NCBI RefSeq assembly: GCF_016937515.1
Contig: NZ_JAFHKM010000002.1
Location: 5,947,001-6,011,000 of the forward strand
DNA from: Cohnella algarum
GTDB taxonomy: Bacteria; Bacillota; Bacilli; Paenibacillales; Paenibacillaceae
Length of the DNA: 64,000 nucleotides
Reading direction: 5' to 3'
Below, one piece after another: positions 47,659 to 61,200 of the stretch. The translations under genes and the position numbers were made by a program. How positions within the stretch are numbered: the stretch's first letter is position 1; every line of letters starts with the position of its first letter. The notes under the pieces are model-generated. The model was not told the origin of the DNA, made no database searches, and worked only from the letters and a program-made list of their open reading frames with translations.

Positions 47659-49248
47659 ATGTCTGCACGCAAGCAAACGTTTATCCAAGGCGCGATGATT
47701 TTGCTCGCCGCCGGGCTGATCAACCGGCTGCTCGGCTTCGTCCCCCGGATCGCGCTGCCGCGCATCATCGGCGCCGAAGGCGTCGGTCTTACGCAGCTCG
47801 TGCTTCCGTTCATGACGGTCGTCCTGACCGTCATCATCGGCGGGCTGCCGCTTGCGGTCGCCAAGATGGTGGCGGAAGCCGACACGCAGGGCAGATCCGC
47901 CCAGGTCAGGCGAATCGTCCGGGTCGCGATGACGATCGCGGTGACGCTGAGCATCAGCGTGGCGGCCGCCTGCCTTGCGCTTTCGGATTGGATCGCCTAT
48001 GAAATGATGACGGATTCCCGCGTCCGGAGCGTGTTTCTCGTCATGGTCCCCATATTGCCGCTCATTGCGGTTTCGTCGGTTTGGCGGGGATACTTTCAAG
48101 GCAAGCAAAACATGCTGCCGACGGCTTTCGCCTCGACCATTGAAACGATCGTTCGCATCGTTCTCACTCTGCTGTTCGCCTACATGTTCTTGCCGATGGG
48201 CTTGGAAGCCGCCGCCGCGGGCGCGATGCTCGGCATGGGCGCGGGCGAATTGGCCGGGCTGCTCGTGCTGGCGTATCAGCTGTACCGCGACCGCAAATCG
48301 GACGCGGAATCGATTCCCGCCGGGGACGCCCCCGATCGACCGCCGCCCGGCGGGACCGGCAACGGAGCGGAGCGCTCGCTCCTGCGCCGCATGCTCGGCA
48401 TCACCGTTCCGGTTACCGGAAGCCGGCTGATCGGTTCGATGTCCTACTTGCTGGAATCGATCCTGACCACGCGGGCGCTCGTCGTCGCCGGACTGTCCGT
48501 CGCGGCCGCCACCGCGCAGTACGGGGCTTTGCAGGGCATGGTTCTGCCGCTGCTGATGCTTCCGGGCGCTCTGACGTATTCGCTGGCTGTCTCTCTCGTC
48601 CCCGCGTTGTCCGAAGCGGCGGCGCAAGGCGACTGGTCCGGCATCCAGAAGCGCCTTCACCAGTCGATGCGGCTTGCGGTCGTTACCGGGGCGCCGTTCG
48701 TCGCGCTGCTCGGGCTGTTTGCCCACCCTATCTGCTCGATTCTGTACGATGACGACTCGATGGCGGATATGCTGCGTTGGCTGGCTCCGGTCGCGGTGTT
48801 TTTGTACATGCAGGCACCGCTTCAAGCGGCGCTTCAGGCGCTTAACCGCCCCGGCACCGCGCTGTTCAACACGTTTGTCGGGGCCGTCATCAAGCTTGCC
48901 CTGATCGTTCAGCTCGCGGCCTTGCCCGAGTTCGGGATCAAGGGGGCGGTCATCGCCAGCTCCGTCAATATGGGCCTCGTCACGCTGCTGCATTGGATCA
49001 GCGTCGCGCGCCTGACCGGCTTCCGCTTGCTGCCGCTGGATTTCATCAAGGTGCTGGCGGCGATGACGCTGATGGGAGCGCTGGCCCTGTGGATTTGGAA
49101 CACGCGCCTGCTTCCGTGGGATTTGTTGAATTTGGGCGCGGCTTTTCTCGGCTCGGTTTGCCTTTATTTGCTCGTTCTGATCGCGCTCGGGTTGATCGAT
49201 CGCCACGACGTTTCGCGCGTGCCGATTGTCGGACGGCTGTTCCGTTGA
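47659..49248 (+). CDS. spoVB: Stage V sporulation protein B (polysaccharide/lipid II-type flippase)
   Basis: 529 residues, 14 predicted membrane helices, MOP/PST fold: MSARKQTFIQGAMILLAAGLINRLLGFVPRI, then GLTQLVLPFMTV and SVWRGYFQGKQNMLPTAFA, characteristic of SpoVB. Needed for spore cortex formation, probably moving peptidoglycan precursors. A hydrophilic loop about residues 212-238 is Pro/Gly-rich. Ribosome site GAGGTGG. Converges with the DUF421 gene. Confidence 0.94.
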   Translation: MSARKQTFIQGAMILLAAGLINRLLGFVPRIALPRIIGAEGVGLTQLVLPFMTVVLTVIIGGLPLAVAKMVAEADTQGRSAQVRRIVRVAMTIAVTLSISVAAACLALSDWIAYEMMTDSRVRSVFLVMVPILPLIAVSSVWRGYFQGKQNMLPTAFASTIETIVRIVLTLLFAYMFLPMGLEAAAAGAMLGMGAGELAGLLVLAYQLYRDRKSDAESIPAGDAPDRPPPGGTGNGAERSLLRRMLGITVPVTGSRLIGSMSYLLESILTTRALVVAGLSVAAATAQYGALQGMVLPLLMLPGALTYSLAVSLVPALSEAAAQGDWSGIQKRLHQSMRLAVVTGAPFVALLGLFAHPICSILYDDDSMADMLRWLAPVAVFLYMQAPLQAALQALNRPGTALFNTFVGAVIKLALIVQLAALPEFGIKGAVIASSVNMGLVTLLHWISVARLTGFRLLPLDFIKVLAAMTLMGALALWIWNTRLLPWDLLNLGAAFLGSVCLYLLVLIALGLIDRHDVSRVPIVGRLFR

Positions 49249-49266
49249 TTCGCGGTCCGTCCGGTT

Positions 49267-49980
49267 TTACGAACGATTGGCGGATTTGCGGCCGATGTAA
49301 AGTTTGGCGTTGTGGTCGATGCTGCAAAAAAACACGTCGTCAAAGGACCGAATGCCTCGGGAACGAAGCTCCTTTTTTAGCCAGAAACGGTTTTTCCCGA
49401 GCTTCTCCAGGTTTTCGTCCAGCACCTCGCCGTCCATGATCAGCGCGATCGGCAGCAATTCGTAACGGACTTTGGGAACGGTCGGTTCCGTCTCCTTGTC
49501 GCCGCCTTGTCCGCCGGCTGTGCCGGATTTTTTGTCCTTCGGAATGACGGACAGTTTCCCGTCGGATTCGAGAACCGCAAGCTCCACTTGCTCCACGCTG
49601 TCCACTTGATTTTCCCTGAGCTGGGTCATGAGGTCGTCCAAATTGTAGCGCTGGCTTCTCATTTCCCATGCGTTCAAGTGCCCGTTGCGGATCAGCACGC
49701 TCGGTTTGCCGTCGAACCATTCGCGAATGCGCCGGTTTTTTAACGTTACAAACGCAATCAGCAATTGAATGACAACCAGCAGGATGATCGGAATGACCGT
49801 TACTTTCATCGAACGGTCCGGATTTTCGATGGAAATGACCGCAATTTCCGCGATCATGATGGAAATGACCATATCGAATACCGACAGCTTGCCGATTTCC
49901 CGTTTCCCCATCAGCCTCAGCATGACAAATACGAAGACGTACATTATAACCGTGCGAAGAAGGATGGTCGCCAGTTCCAT
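49267..49980 (-). CDS. DUF421 (YetF/YrbG-like) membrane protein
   Basis: 237 residues from the ATG at 49980 (AGGAGG upstream); the ORF could start 39 bases earlier but without a ribosome site. Three N-terminal helices (ILLRTVIMYVFVFVMLRLMGKREIGKLS, SIMIAEIAV, PIILLVVIQLLIAF), then the conserved PSVLIRNGHLN and RYNLDDLMTQLRENQV cytosolic domain. Role unknown; the family is linked to spores and cell wall. Position matches yrbG in Bacillus. Confidence 0.88.
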   Translation of the reverse strand: MELATILLRTVIMYVFVFVMLRLMGKREIGKLSVFDMVISIMIAEIAVISIENPDRSMKVTVIPIILLVVIQLLIAFVTLKNRRIREWFDGKPSVLIRNGHLNAWEMRSQRYNLDDLMTQLRENQVDSVEQVELAVLESDGKLSVIPKDKKSGTAGGQGGDKETEPTVPKVRYELLPIALIMDGEVLDENLEKLGKNRFWLKKELRSRGIRSFDDVFFCSIDHNAKLYIGRKSANRS

Positions 49981-50135
49981 TTTCCGTCCTCCTATTCCTG
50001 ATGCAGGTTGTAGTTTCACCGAGGCTACTTCCGCTCATTCGCCCGGCGCGGACGGAATTTATGGCATTTCGGTACTAGCCCGGAAGTCCAAGCCATAAGC
50101 TGGTACTAAACGATATGTGACAGGAGGGTACACGT

Positions 50136-50546
50136 ATGAACCGCTTCCCGAAAGTGGCCGGAAACCGGATCGCTTCTCCCCTCGTTTCCGGGCTTCTCTG
50201 GTCGGTCATTTGGCTTGCGGCAGGGACTTTGCTGATTTCGCTGCTGCTTTATGCCACATCCCTGAACGAATCGGACCTCGTCAAATGGGTATTCGGCATT
50301 CACGGATTCGCTTCGCTGTGCGGCGGGTTCACGGCAGCGAGAAAATCGGGGGAAAAAGGATGGCGGATCGGCTTGATTACCGGACTGTTCTACGCGGTGC
50401 TCGTCCTGCTCGCCAGCTTTCTCGCCAACGATCTCGGCTGGAGCCTGCGCATCCCGATGATGGCCGGCATCGCCGCGCTTGCCGGGGCGGTCGGAGGAAT
50501 GCTTGGCGTCAATACGGGCGGGCCTACGCCGGCTTCGAAAAGATAG
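50136..50546 (+). CDS. TIGR04086 family membrane protein (YrzE-like)
   Basis: 136 residues with four predicted helices, the first at about 15-40 (LVSGLLWSVIWLAAGTLLISLLLYA) and a central GIHGFASLCGGFTAARKSGEKGW typical of the family. Ribosome site AGGAGGG 7 bases upstream. Function unknown; lies between the DUF421 gene and yajC as in Bacillus. Confidence 0.85.
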   Translation: MNRFPKVAGNRIASPLVSGLLWSVIWLAAGTLLISLLLYATSLNESDLVKWVFGIHGFASLCGGFTAARKSGEKGWRIGLITGLFYAVLVLLASFLANDLGWSLRIPMMAGIAALAGAVGGMLGVNTGGPTPASKR

Positions 50547-50588
50547 CGGAGATGTTGCCGGCCGAACAAGCCGGGGAGCAAGAAACGA

Positions 50589-50620
50589 CGGCGCGGGGAT
50601 CTCTCCCCGCGCCGCCGTTT
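50589..50620. terminator. Bidirectional terminator between the YrzE-like gene and yajC
   Basis: CGGCGCGGGG / CCCCGCGCCG with a 6-base loop; A and T runs flank it. Confidence 0.7.
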
Positions 50621-50648
50621 CGCTTGCTGACCGCTATGTTGCCGCGAA

Positions 50649-50969
50649 TTATTCGGCGCCTTCGGCAGGTGTGTCGGCCCGAGCCGTAACGTTGTTGATC
50701 GCGGAACGATCGAACGTCAGCTTGGTCACGTCGTTTACCTTCAGGACGACCTTATCGTCGGTAATCTCCTGGATGGAGCCGTGAAGGCCGCCGATCGTCG
50801 TGACTTTGTCGCCTTTCTTAAGGGCGCGCAGCATGTTGTTGCGCTCCTTCGTCTTCTTCTGTTGCGGACGAATCAGCAAGAAATAGAAAATGACGAACAT
50901 GAGCACGAAAGGCAGAAGCGTCATCAGCAGGCCGCCTCCGCCTGCGTTGGTTTCACCGCTCAACCACAT
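50649..50969 (-). CDS. yajC: Preprotein translocase accessory subunit YajC
   Basis: 106 residues. One N-terminal helix (about 14-33, LLMTLLPFVLMFVIFYFLLI) followed by RPQQKKTKERNNML and the KKGDKVTTIGGLHG domain, all YajC hallmarks. Associates with SecDF. GGGGGG ribosome site 7 bases upstream. Ends the queA-tgt-yajC series. Confidence 0.95.
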   Translation of the reverse strand: MWLSGETNAGGGGLLMTLLPFVLMFVIFYFLLIRPQQKKTKERNNMLRALKKGDKVTTIGGLHGSIQEITDDKVVLKVNDVTKLTFDRSAINNVTARADTPAEGAE

Positions 50970-50987
50970 TGTAGTTCCCCCCTTTCT

Positions 50988-53189
<2,202 letters not shown>

Positions 53190-53193
<4 letters not shown>

Positions 53194-55307
53194 TCGCCGC
53201 CATCCTTCTCGATCGTCGCATTATTATAGTAGTATTTCAGAATCGCCTGGTAGTCATACCCTTGATCGGCCAGCCCTTTGGCTCCCCATTGGGACATGCC
53301 GAGGCCGTGGCCGAAGCCTTTGCCCGCAATGACGAATTGCGGATCGGCCGTCGCCGCCCGAAGCTCCCCGCTTCCGCTTAAAACAAACAGGTTGTCCTTG
53401 CTTCCTCCGCCGATCGTCGCTGCCGCTCCGTCCGCGCCCAACACCTGAAGCGAACCGGAGACTTCCGGGTACTGCCGCACTTCGCCGTCCGCGCCGGCAA
53501 TCGCAAACCTTCCGGTTTCTTCGATGTCGATCAGCGTGCTCTTCGTGCCAAGCGCCCCGCGCCAATTGTCCGGCGCCCCGACGTCGACCGTCTTTCCGTT
53601 TGCTTTGATTTCGGTTACACGGCCGGAAGGGCCCTTCCCCGTTATCTCCAACGTTTGCAGAGTGCCTTGAATTCGCGTCGCTTCGGTCGCGCGCTTGTTG
53701 ATCGAGGTTTTAAGCTCTTCGGCGGTAAACGGCCCCTCGATCCAGCTGTAATTCGTATACTCGGGCACTTTATCCAACGGCACGACGAGCATTCCCGCGC
53801 TTAACCGCTTGATCGGCTCGTTCGTTTCCGCAGGTCCCGGCCGGAACGCGACGTCGCTTCCCGTAACTTTGAGCAGCGGGAGCTCCGCGGCGTTTTTTTG
53901 GCCGCTGTCCGCCAGCAGGTCGCTGCGGATATACCCGACTTCGCCGGTCGAAAGCGCCGCTTTGTACCAGTCGAGCTTTCCCTCTTGCGGCCCCGAGTCC
54001 GGACTTTGGACCGCGGTGGAAAGAAACGAGTTGTCCCCGCGCCAAATTTCCGTTTTGTTGTCGGCCGTGATGCCGCCTGCATTCGAGGAGAATACCGCGT
54101 TGACGATTTTGCCTCCGGAGACGATGACTTCGCCGGAAGTCGCCTCCACCGCCGCGATCGCTTCTTCCGTTTCGGCGGAAATGCCGTTGTACGCCTGGCT
54201 GACCGTCGTATCCACGACGTGGGCGATTTGAAAATTCATGCCCAGCGAAAGCGCGTAGGATCGCGCCGCGACGGCCTGCGCCTTTTGCGCTTCGGCGGGC
54301 CAGCCGGCATAGATTTCGGAGGCGACGACGGAATACAGGTATTGATCGAGATCGACCTCGTTGACGACGGCCAGGCTTCCGTTAAGGATGCGGACTTCCA
54401 TGCTGCCGCGATACGTCCGTTTGTTCCGCTCGGCCAATTGAATCCCGTTCTCGCCGGACGGATCCGCCCGCAGCATGGCTTCGGCCGAAAGAGCGTAAGT
54501 CGGCGCCGTCGCGCCGGCCGCATCGGTCAGATCCTGACGCAGCACGACATAGGGCTCGCTCGCATCCGGGGCGCGCGCCGCAAGTCCCGCGGCCGCGACC
54601 GTCTGCTGCAGCTTGGTCAGCTGGCTTTGGTCGGCGGCTTGTCCTGCCCGGACGACGTAAACCGGCTTGCCGCCGCTCAGCTTGCGGGCGACGAACGCCT
54701 CCACATTCGCGTTGCCGAATTGCACGGCGGCGTTCTGCGCTTCGAATTCGCTGGCGTAAGGCCCCGCTTCGAGCGCCAAAGGTCCGCCGACGGCGGCGGT
54801 CGTCAGCGATTCGACGCCGCCGGCGACTCCCGCGCCCGTCCATTTGGACAATGCGGACGCTGCCTGCGCGGCGGTCGAAAAGCCGCCCTCCGCGACCTGA
54901 TAGACCGTCTTTCCCTGCTTGCTGAGCTTTGTCACGTAAGCGCCGGCCGTCGATGCCTGCATCTTTTTGAGGACGGAGATCGCGGCGGTTGAATCCGCCG
55001 TCTCCAGCACGATCGCCCGGTATCCGTCCGGAGCGACCTTAACCGTCTGGCCCGGCGATACGGCGCTGATCGGCGCATTCCCTTGTCCGCTTGCGAAGAC
55101 CAGGGCCATTCCATCCGCGGAGGACAGCGAAGCGACCGAAATCAGCGATTTGTATTTGCTTCCGATATCCGCAAAAATCGCGACGCGGATCGTATCCGGC
55201 ACGTCCGCAGCGCCGTAGGCGATAGCGGCCGGCGCAAGCGATAGGGAGGCCAGCAGCGCGCCGAGCGCGGCCGTCCGCTTAAGCGGGCTCCATAACCGAA
55301 ATGTCAT
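53190..55307 (-). CDS. SpoIID/LytB domain protein, secreted, with SPOR-like and SH3-like regions
   Basis: 705 residues. Signal peptide about 1-33 ([20 protein letters not shown]). Residues about 95-260 contain two SPOR-like repeats ([22 protein letters not shown] and [20 protein letters not shown]). The SpoIID domain starts near 310 ([24 protein letters not shown]) and ends with [20 protein letters not shown] bacterial SH3-like insert lies about 470-545. SpoIID-type proteins are peptidoglycan transglycosylases in engulfment; this one is far longer than SpoIID (about 340). Located between ruvB and queA. Confidence 0.88.
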
Positions 55308-55462
55308 GTTGGTCTTCCTCCGTCAATTAAGTTGCGTTCGATCGGCGCGCAATTGTTCGTCTGCATGTTCGCCGTTGTCGCAAAAGCCGATGAATCAGCG
55401 GCCGGCAAGCGGGTTGAACCGCTCTGAGATCCCGCGGGCCGCACTTCGTATCGCATCGCCGC

Positions 55463-56470
55463 TCATCCTTGCCCTTCCGGGACCGGAAGGCCCAAATGCC
55501 GATAGGCGGACGGCGTCACGACCCGTCCCCGAGGCGTCCGCTGCAAAAATCCGATCTGCATCAAATAGGGCTCGTACACGTCCTCGATCGTCTGGCTCTC
55601 TTCCCCGATGGAGGCGGCAATCGTATCCAGGCCGACCGGTCCTCCGCGATAGTTGGCAATCATGCCCTGCAGCAGTTTATGGTCGATCGCGTCGAGTCCC
55701 ATCGGATCGACCTGGATCCGCTCGAGCGCTTCGCGGGCGATTGGCTCCGTAATGATGCCGTCTCCGCGCACTTGCGCATAATCTCGGACCCGCTTCAGCA
55801 AACGGTTCGCGATCCGCGGCGTTCCGCGCGAGCGCCGGGCGATCTCGGACGAAGCTTCGCCGACGATGCCGACGTTCAGCAGGTCGGACGTTCGGGAGAC
55901 GATGTAGGACAACTCGTCCACCGTATAAAATTCGAGACGGCTGACGACGCCGAACCGGTCGCGCAAAGGCGCCGACAACAGGCCCGCCCGCGTCGTCGCG
56001 CCGATCAGCGTGAATTTCGGCAGGTCGAGCCGCACCGAGCGCGCGCTCGGACCTTTGCCGATGATGAAATCGAGCGCGAAATCTTCCATCGCCGGATACA
56101 GCACTTCTTCGACCGTCCGGTGCAGCCGGTGAATTTCGTCGATGAACAGCACGTCGTTTTCCTGCAAATTCGTTAAAATCGCGGCGAGATCGCCCGGCCG
56201 TTCGATGGCCGGTCCGCTGGTCGTCCGAATGCTGACGCCCAGCTCGTTGGCGATAATATTCGAGAGCGTCGTTTTGCCGAGTCCCGGAGGCCCGTACAAC
56301 AGCACATGGTCCAGCGCTTCCTTGCGCATTTTGGCCGCTTCGATGTAAATCTTCAAATTTTCCTTCGCTTGCGATTGGCCGATGTACTCCGCCAAATACC
56401 GGGGACGCAAGCTGAATTCGACCGCCTGGTCCTCCATCATCAAATGAGCGGTGACAATCCGGTCTTCCAC
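55463..56470 (-). CDS. ruvB: Holliday junction branch-migration helicase RuvB
   Basis: 335 residues. Walker A GPPGLGKT, Walker B DEIHRL, sensor [19 protein letters not shown]-terminal winged helix [12 protein letters not shown]. Start is GTG at 56470 (GAGGGG upstream). Last of the ruvC-ruvA-ruvB unit. Confidence 0.97.
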   Translation of the reverse strand: MEDRIVTAHLMMEDQAVEFSLRPRYLAEYIGQSQAKENLKIYIEAAKMRKEALDHVLLYGPPGLGKTTLSNIIANELGVSIRTTSGPAIERPGDLAAILTNLQENDVLFIDEIHRLHRTVEEVLYPAMEDFALDFIIGKGPSARSVRLDLPKFTLIGATTRAGLLSAPLRDRFGVVSRLEFYTVDELSYIVSRTSDLLNVGIVGEASSEIARRSRGTPRIANRLLKRVRDYAQVRGDGIITEPIAREALERIQVDPMGLDAIDHKLLQGMIANYRGGPVGLDTIAASIGEESQTIEDVYEPYLMQIGFLQRTPRGRVVTPSAYRHLGLPVPEGQG

Positions 56471-56492
56471 CCGTTAAGTCCCCTCTGCCTCG

Positions 56493-57119
56493 TTATCCCT
56501 GGAACAATTGCTGCAACGCCTGCTTCATGAGCGCTTCAGGCGACTCGTCGCCCTTGATCCTGTCTTTGAGAACGTGCCACGCCCGATCCAGTTCGGCGTC
56601 GCGATAGCCGAGGCCCGCAAGCGCCTCGCGGGCGACCGCCCAGGCGGAATCGTTCCCGGCCTCGTCCGTCCTGAACGGCGCGGGAACGCCCGCTGCGGCG
56701 GCAAACGCAAGGCCGTCCTGAACGGCGCCGAGCTTGTCCTTCAAATCCAATATCATCCGCTGCGCCGTTTTTTTGCCGATGCCGGGCAGCTTGGTCAAAA
56801 AGCTTAAATTTTCCTGCTGAATCGCCGCCGCAAGGGCGCCCGGACTTCCGCCGGACAAAATGCCCAGCGCCACTCGCGGCCCGATGCCGGAAACGTCCAG
56901 CAGCTTGCGGAACATGGCCTGCTCCTCGCGCGTCGCAAAGCCGAACAGCTGAATGGCGTCTTCCCGCACGTGGTGGTGGATGAACAGCATCGTGCTCTCT
57001 TCGTTGCGCCCGAGCGCATACGGGTTCGGCGTAAACACCCGGTAACCGACGTCCCTGACGTCGAGCACGACATACTCCGGTTCCACATGGACGATTCGCC
57101 CCCGCAGAAAATCGATCAT
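56493..57119 (-). CDS. ruvA: Holliday junction-binding protein RuvA
   Basis: 208 residues. OB-fold start MIDFLRGRIVHVEPEYVVLDV, two helix-hairpin-helix motifs (LLDVSGIGPRVALGIL; LTKLPGIGKKTAQRMI), and the flexible linker before the RuvB-contact domain. The ATG overlaps the ruvC stop in a TGATG. Confidence 0.96.
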   Translation of the reverse strand: MIDFLRGRIVHVEPEYVVLDVRDVGYRVFTPNPYALGRNEESTMLFIHHHVREDAIQLFGFATREEQAMFRKLLDVSGIGPRVALGILSGGSPGALAAAIQQENLSFLTKLPGIGKKTAQRMILDLKDKLGAVQDGLAFAAAAGVPAPFRTDEAGNDSAWAVAREALAGLGYRDAELDRAWHVLKDRIKGDESPEALMKQALQQLFQG

Positions 57120-57619
57120 CAACGCTTCACTCCGTTCATGCGTTCGTTCAAATTAAGGGAATGCGCGTGGCAGATCGCCACGGCGAGCGCGTCCGCGACG
57201 TCGTCCGGCTTCGGTACGGCGGAAAGCTTGAGCAGCCTTTTCACCATTTCCTGGACCTGCTTCTTCTCCGCTCCGCCATAACCGACGACGGATTGCTTCA
57301 CCTGCATCGGCGTGTATTCTCCGACCGGGATGCCGCGCTGCGCCGCCGCCAGAAGAAATACGCCCCGCGCTTGCCCGACGGAGAACGCGTTGGTCACGTT
57401 TTTGCTAAAAAACAACTTTTCGACCGCGATCGTTTGAGGCTCGTATTTGTCCAACAATGCGCAAGAAGCTTCGTATATTTGAACCAATCTTTGCTCCGGC
57501 AACGTGTTCGCTTCCGTCTGAATGCTGCCGTACTGAACGGGCACAAGCCGGTGACCGATTTTGTCCACGAACCCGAACCCCATAATCGCAATGCCTGGGT
57601 CGATGCCCAATACCCGCAT
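57119..57619 (-). CDS. ruvC: Crossover junction endonuclease RuvC
   Basis: 166 residues from the ATG at 57619 (GGGGA upstream). Catalytic acidic residues: D7 (GIDPG), E in VEKLFFSKN, and the DDVADALA pair. Resolves Holliday junctions; found with RuvAB in Paenibacillus-type genomes, whereas Bacillus uses RecU. Confidence 0.96.
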   Translation of the reverse strand: MRVLGIDPGIAIMGFGFVDKIGHRLVPVQYGSIQTEANTLPEQRLVQIYEASCALLDKYEPQTIAVEKLFFSKNVTNAFSVGQARGVFLLAAAQRGIPVGEYTPMQVKQSVVGYGGAEKKQVQEMVKRLLKLSAVPKPDDVADALAVAICHAHSLNLNERMNGVKR

Positions 57620-57695
57620 GAGGGTTCCCCGCTCTCTGTCTTTGCCTATGTAACGTATTCTAGTAACACGCAATATTTAATTCGTCTATTCGTAG

Positions 57696-57724
57696 ATTAT
57701 ATCAAATGAAAGCAAGAATGAGAA
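57696..57724 (-). promoter_or_regulatory. Candidate promoter of ruvCAB
   Basis: TTCTCA, 17-base spacer, TATAAT on the minus strand, about 77 bases before the ruvC start. Confidence 0.45.
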
Positions 57725-57836
57725 CAAAGAGCCGAACATCCTTTCGATTCGGAAGGCTCATAACAGGATTGAGCAGGGGAACGCAGGATTGCAGTTGGGT
57801 TGAGCGGGATGACTCTGAGGCTCGGCGAAGCTTGGC

Positions 57837-58013
57837 TGGATTTTATCCAACCAAAATCGGCTTTTTCGCGAAACTTTTCGGCTTCGTTGGATTTTGTCCA
57901 ATCTGGCAAGGCCTTTTCGGTGCTTTCGTCCAAATTCAAGCTCCTCATTGGATAAAATCCACTCTAGACAACGGTTTCCGCGTTTTCCGCTCCCTTGATT
58001 GGACAAAATCCAA
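57837..58013. repeat. Cluster of four palindromic TTGGATAAAATCCA-type repeats
   Basis: Copies at 57837-57850 (TGGATTTTATCCAA), 57887-57901 (TTGGATTTTGTCCAA), 57948-57961 (TTGGATAAAATCCA) and 57999-58013 (TTGGACAAAATCCAA); centres are about 50 bases apart. A fifth copy is at 40631-40644. The region 57725-58111 has no credible gene; short open frames across it only spell repeat sequence. Confidence 0.75.
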
Positions 58014-58111
58014 CGTAAGCTCTCTCCGCAGAATCGGTCCCCTTCCGCCGTCCCCTAAGCTTCCACAAAACGCTTTCGCGAGGGGGAAGAACGTAAACGT
58101 TCGGATGATGC

Positions 58112-58157
58112 AAAAAAACCGTACCTGCAGCAGACACGGTGCCTGCATGAGGTACGG
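58112..58157 (-). terminator. Terminator of the giant surface protein gene
   Basis: CCGTACCT / AGGTACGG outer stem with inner pairing, followed by TTTTTTT on the minus strand. Confidence 0.8.
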
Positions 58158-58256
58158 CAGTCGTAACCGGATAACGTCCGACAAGCGCCGAACGGTTGGG
58201 ACGCTGGTGGTCCCCGCGAATAGAGCCGGAATCGCCATCCTTGGTTCGTTTCTTGC

Positions 58257-61200
58257 CTAGCGGACTCTATGGACCTGCACGTAGTGATCCACCGTGTCCA
58301 CGATCCGAATGGTCGCCCGGTCCGTTTTGACGACTCCGTTGCTGTAGGTGACGGCAAACGTGAAGGTATATTCTCCTTCTTCAAGATCGACTAACGGGAA
58401 GCCGGCGTCCTCGCTTCGCAAGGTGCCGTTCCATAACGAGAGCCGGGGCGGATTCGTTCCGGACAACTCTTTCTTTAATCCCGAGCCGGCATCCGCTGTC
58501 ACGCGGACCGGCTTAGTCGCGGACGCGCCCGTATCCGTCACGACGGCATCCAGCACGAACGCTTCTCCCGCCCAGAACCAATCGGCGGGCCTCTGGGCAT
58601 CGGGATGCTTCGCGTTATAATTCAGGCGGTTCGCTTCCCATTCCTCCGTATGCGACACCCTTCCCGCAATCTCCAATGGCAGCACCGACAACGTCTTGGT
58701 AGCCGTAACGAATTCTTTGCCGTCGGATACGACCAGCTTGATCGTCCAAACGCCGACCGTCTCCATGCGAAGGGTCGGGCCTGTTGTCGGGTACGGATAA
58801 GTCCAATGGTAATCGAAAACTTGAGCCGGTCCGGCCGGGGGCGCAATCGAGTACGTAATCGCAAGCGGATCCCGATCGGGGTCGTCGACCGCCGTTCGGA
58901 ATGCAACCGTATCCCCCTCGTAGATCAATGTCGGATTCCAGCTGAAATCCCCGGTCGGCGGCTTGTTCGTGTCTATAAAGAAATATTTCGGCGCGCTCCA
59001 ATCCGACCAGTCGTAACCGTCATGTACGCGAACTTGGACGTAAAGCAGCGTTTCTTCCGGCAAATCTGCCGTCGGAACCCAACTTGGCACTCCACCTGCT
59101 CTCGCTCCGGTGTCCAAAGCGACCACGCCCCCGCTGTTGGAGCGGATAACCTGCAGCTGATATTGCGTTTGCGGATCTCCGTCGGCATCGCCGTACGTCC
59201 AATGGAACGTCGGACGCAGGATATCGTAAACCGTTGGGTTATTCGCATTTGTGCTGGCCGGTTCGATTACGTTAGCGGAAGGCTTGCGGTTTACGACCGA
59301 GACGTTATTCGTCGCTTCGCCGTACAGCCCGTAGCTGTTAATGATCACCTGACGGATCTGGAAGGTACCCATCGTGTTAAACACCTTCGTCCAATACGTC
59401 CGTGAATCGCTCTGCAGCGTCTCCGACCCGCCGGCCAAATTTTTGATCCAGTATTGATGCGCCAAGTTCTCCCGAGGCCCGTCTTGCGGATCGCTCGCCG
59501 TTGAGTTAATCAAAAACGGCGTTCCCCGATACCCAACAACGGGATCGACCGTGAACCCAGGATTCGGCGGCAACACCGGAGATCCGGAAGCGACGATCAG
59601 ATCGGAGTCCCAATCGCTCCACGCGCCGTACTCGTCCTTGACGGACAACTCCACGATGTAGCTGCCGGCGGTCAACCGGTGCGGCTGCGCGTACACATAC
59701 GTCATCGAATTGGCGTTTCGATATCGGTATTTCCGCTCGATGACGCCGCGCGTCGCCGCGTAGTTGATGCCGGTGTTCTCGGTGGAATACTGGCCGTTGC
59801 TCGGATCGTACCGGTCCGGATCGTACGACCGGTCGACATACGAAATCGTATGGTCCGGATTCAAAATCACATCCTGATCCGCAATCGGTGCCCGGTGCAC
59901 CCGGATTTTACCCGTGACCTCGTTCGATTCCTTACGGTATGCGTCGAACGCATTGTCCGGGTACCGATGCTCCGGATGCGGATCGTCCTTCGTTTTGAAC
60001 GTGAACGTGTACTCGCCCGGCCATGCGAACGACGCAACTGGATTGGCAAAGCTCTGGCCGTTACCGCTCCAAATGCCGATCGGCTGCAAGAATACGTACG
60101 GATTGTGCGAATACCTCCACGATTCGAACGCAGTCAGTCGCGGATCGCCTTCCGGATCGTTATAGATGACGTCATACGTAATCGTCTCTCCAACCAGCAC
60201 GACGCCCTCGATTGTTCCCGTTTGATTTCGGCCCGCATAGAATCCCGCGCTGATGAACGACACGTCCTCATGGCCGCGGCTGATGACGCCGAATCGGCCG
60301 GTCGGCCAGCCGGTTTCCGTAATGTTCGCCTGCCAAAGCTTATTGATGTACACGTCGAATCCGCTGCCGGTCGGGATCATCATGACCTCGTATGTGTTTC
60401 CGGAAACGATCGGATAGGCTTTGCTGAATACCGTGTGCGCCGATCCGCCGACCGTTTTCTTTACGCGCAGCTGGCCGTCTTCGAACTCGATGCTGTAATA
60501 GTTGTAGTCGTCCTGTACCCGGTACAGATACCCAACGCCTTTGCCCGTCGCGTTGTTCGGCATGAAATTGGCGCGAACCGTATTTCCGACGGGAACCGAG
60601 GCCCCGATCGCGATGTCCGGCGTCGGCTCGCCGGCCTCGAACAGCTTCGGTTTCGAAAGCGATCCGGACGTTCTCAGCAAGTAGAGCTGATGTCCGCTCG
60701 CGTCGCCTCTCTGCTCGATCAAAAAGCTTTGATCGTCATGCGGATAAATGTACGCCGGCATATACTGTAGTGTCGGCGTCGCGCCGCTGGCCATGACCCC
60801 GAACGTATCCGAATTGTAGGATGCATAATGCACCTGGTAGCCCGAACCGTTGTAATACATGCCGAACAACGTCACGACATTATCGGAGCCGATAAACATT
60901 TTATCGACGCTGCCCTGGAACAAATTCCCGAACGGGTAAAGCGATTGAAGCAGCTGTCCGTCCGCATTGTAGACATGAACAACCGGGTTTCGACTCGAGT
61001 TTTGCGTGCTGATCCAAATCCGATGGGCCGAATCTTTCCCCAAAATTTCCACAATTCCGCTGTTATCGGGAATCGATAATGGCGTTTTGAATGCCATACC
61101 GGACAACGTATGCCGCTGAATCGAGTAGGAGCCATAATGATTATGAATGCCGTAGCTCGTGCCCTCCGCATCGAACCCTAAAAACGTGTAGGGGCTATTG

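Noticed and set aside
47506..49206. Minus-strand frame of 566 codons opposite spoVB
   Set aside because: Antisense shadow; very rich in charged residues and repeats, no family.
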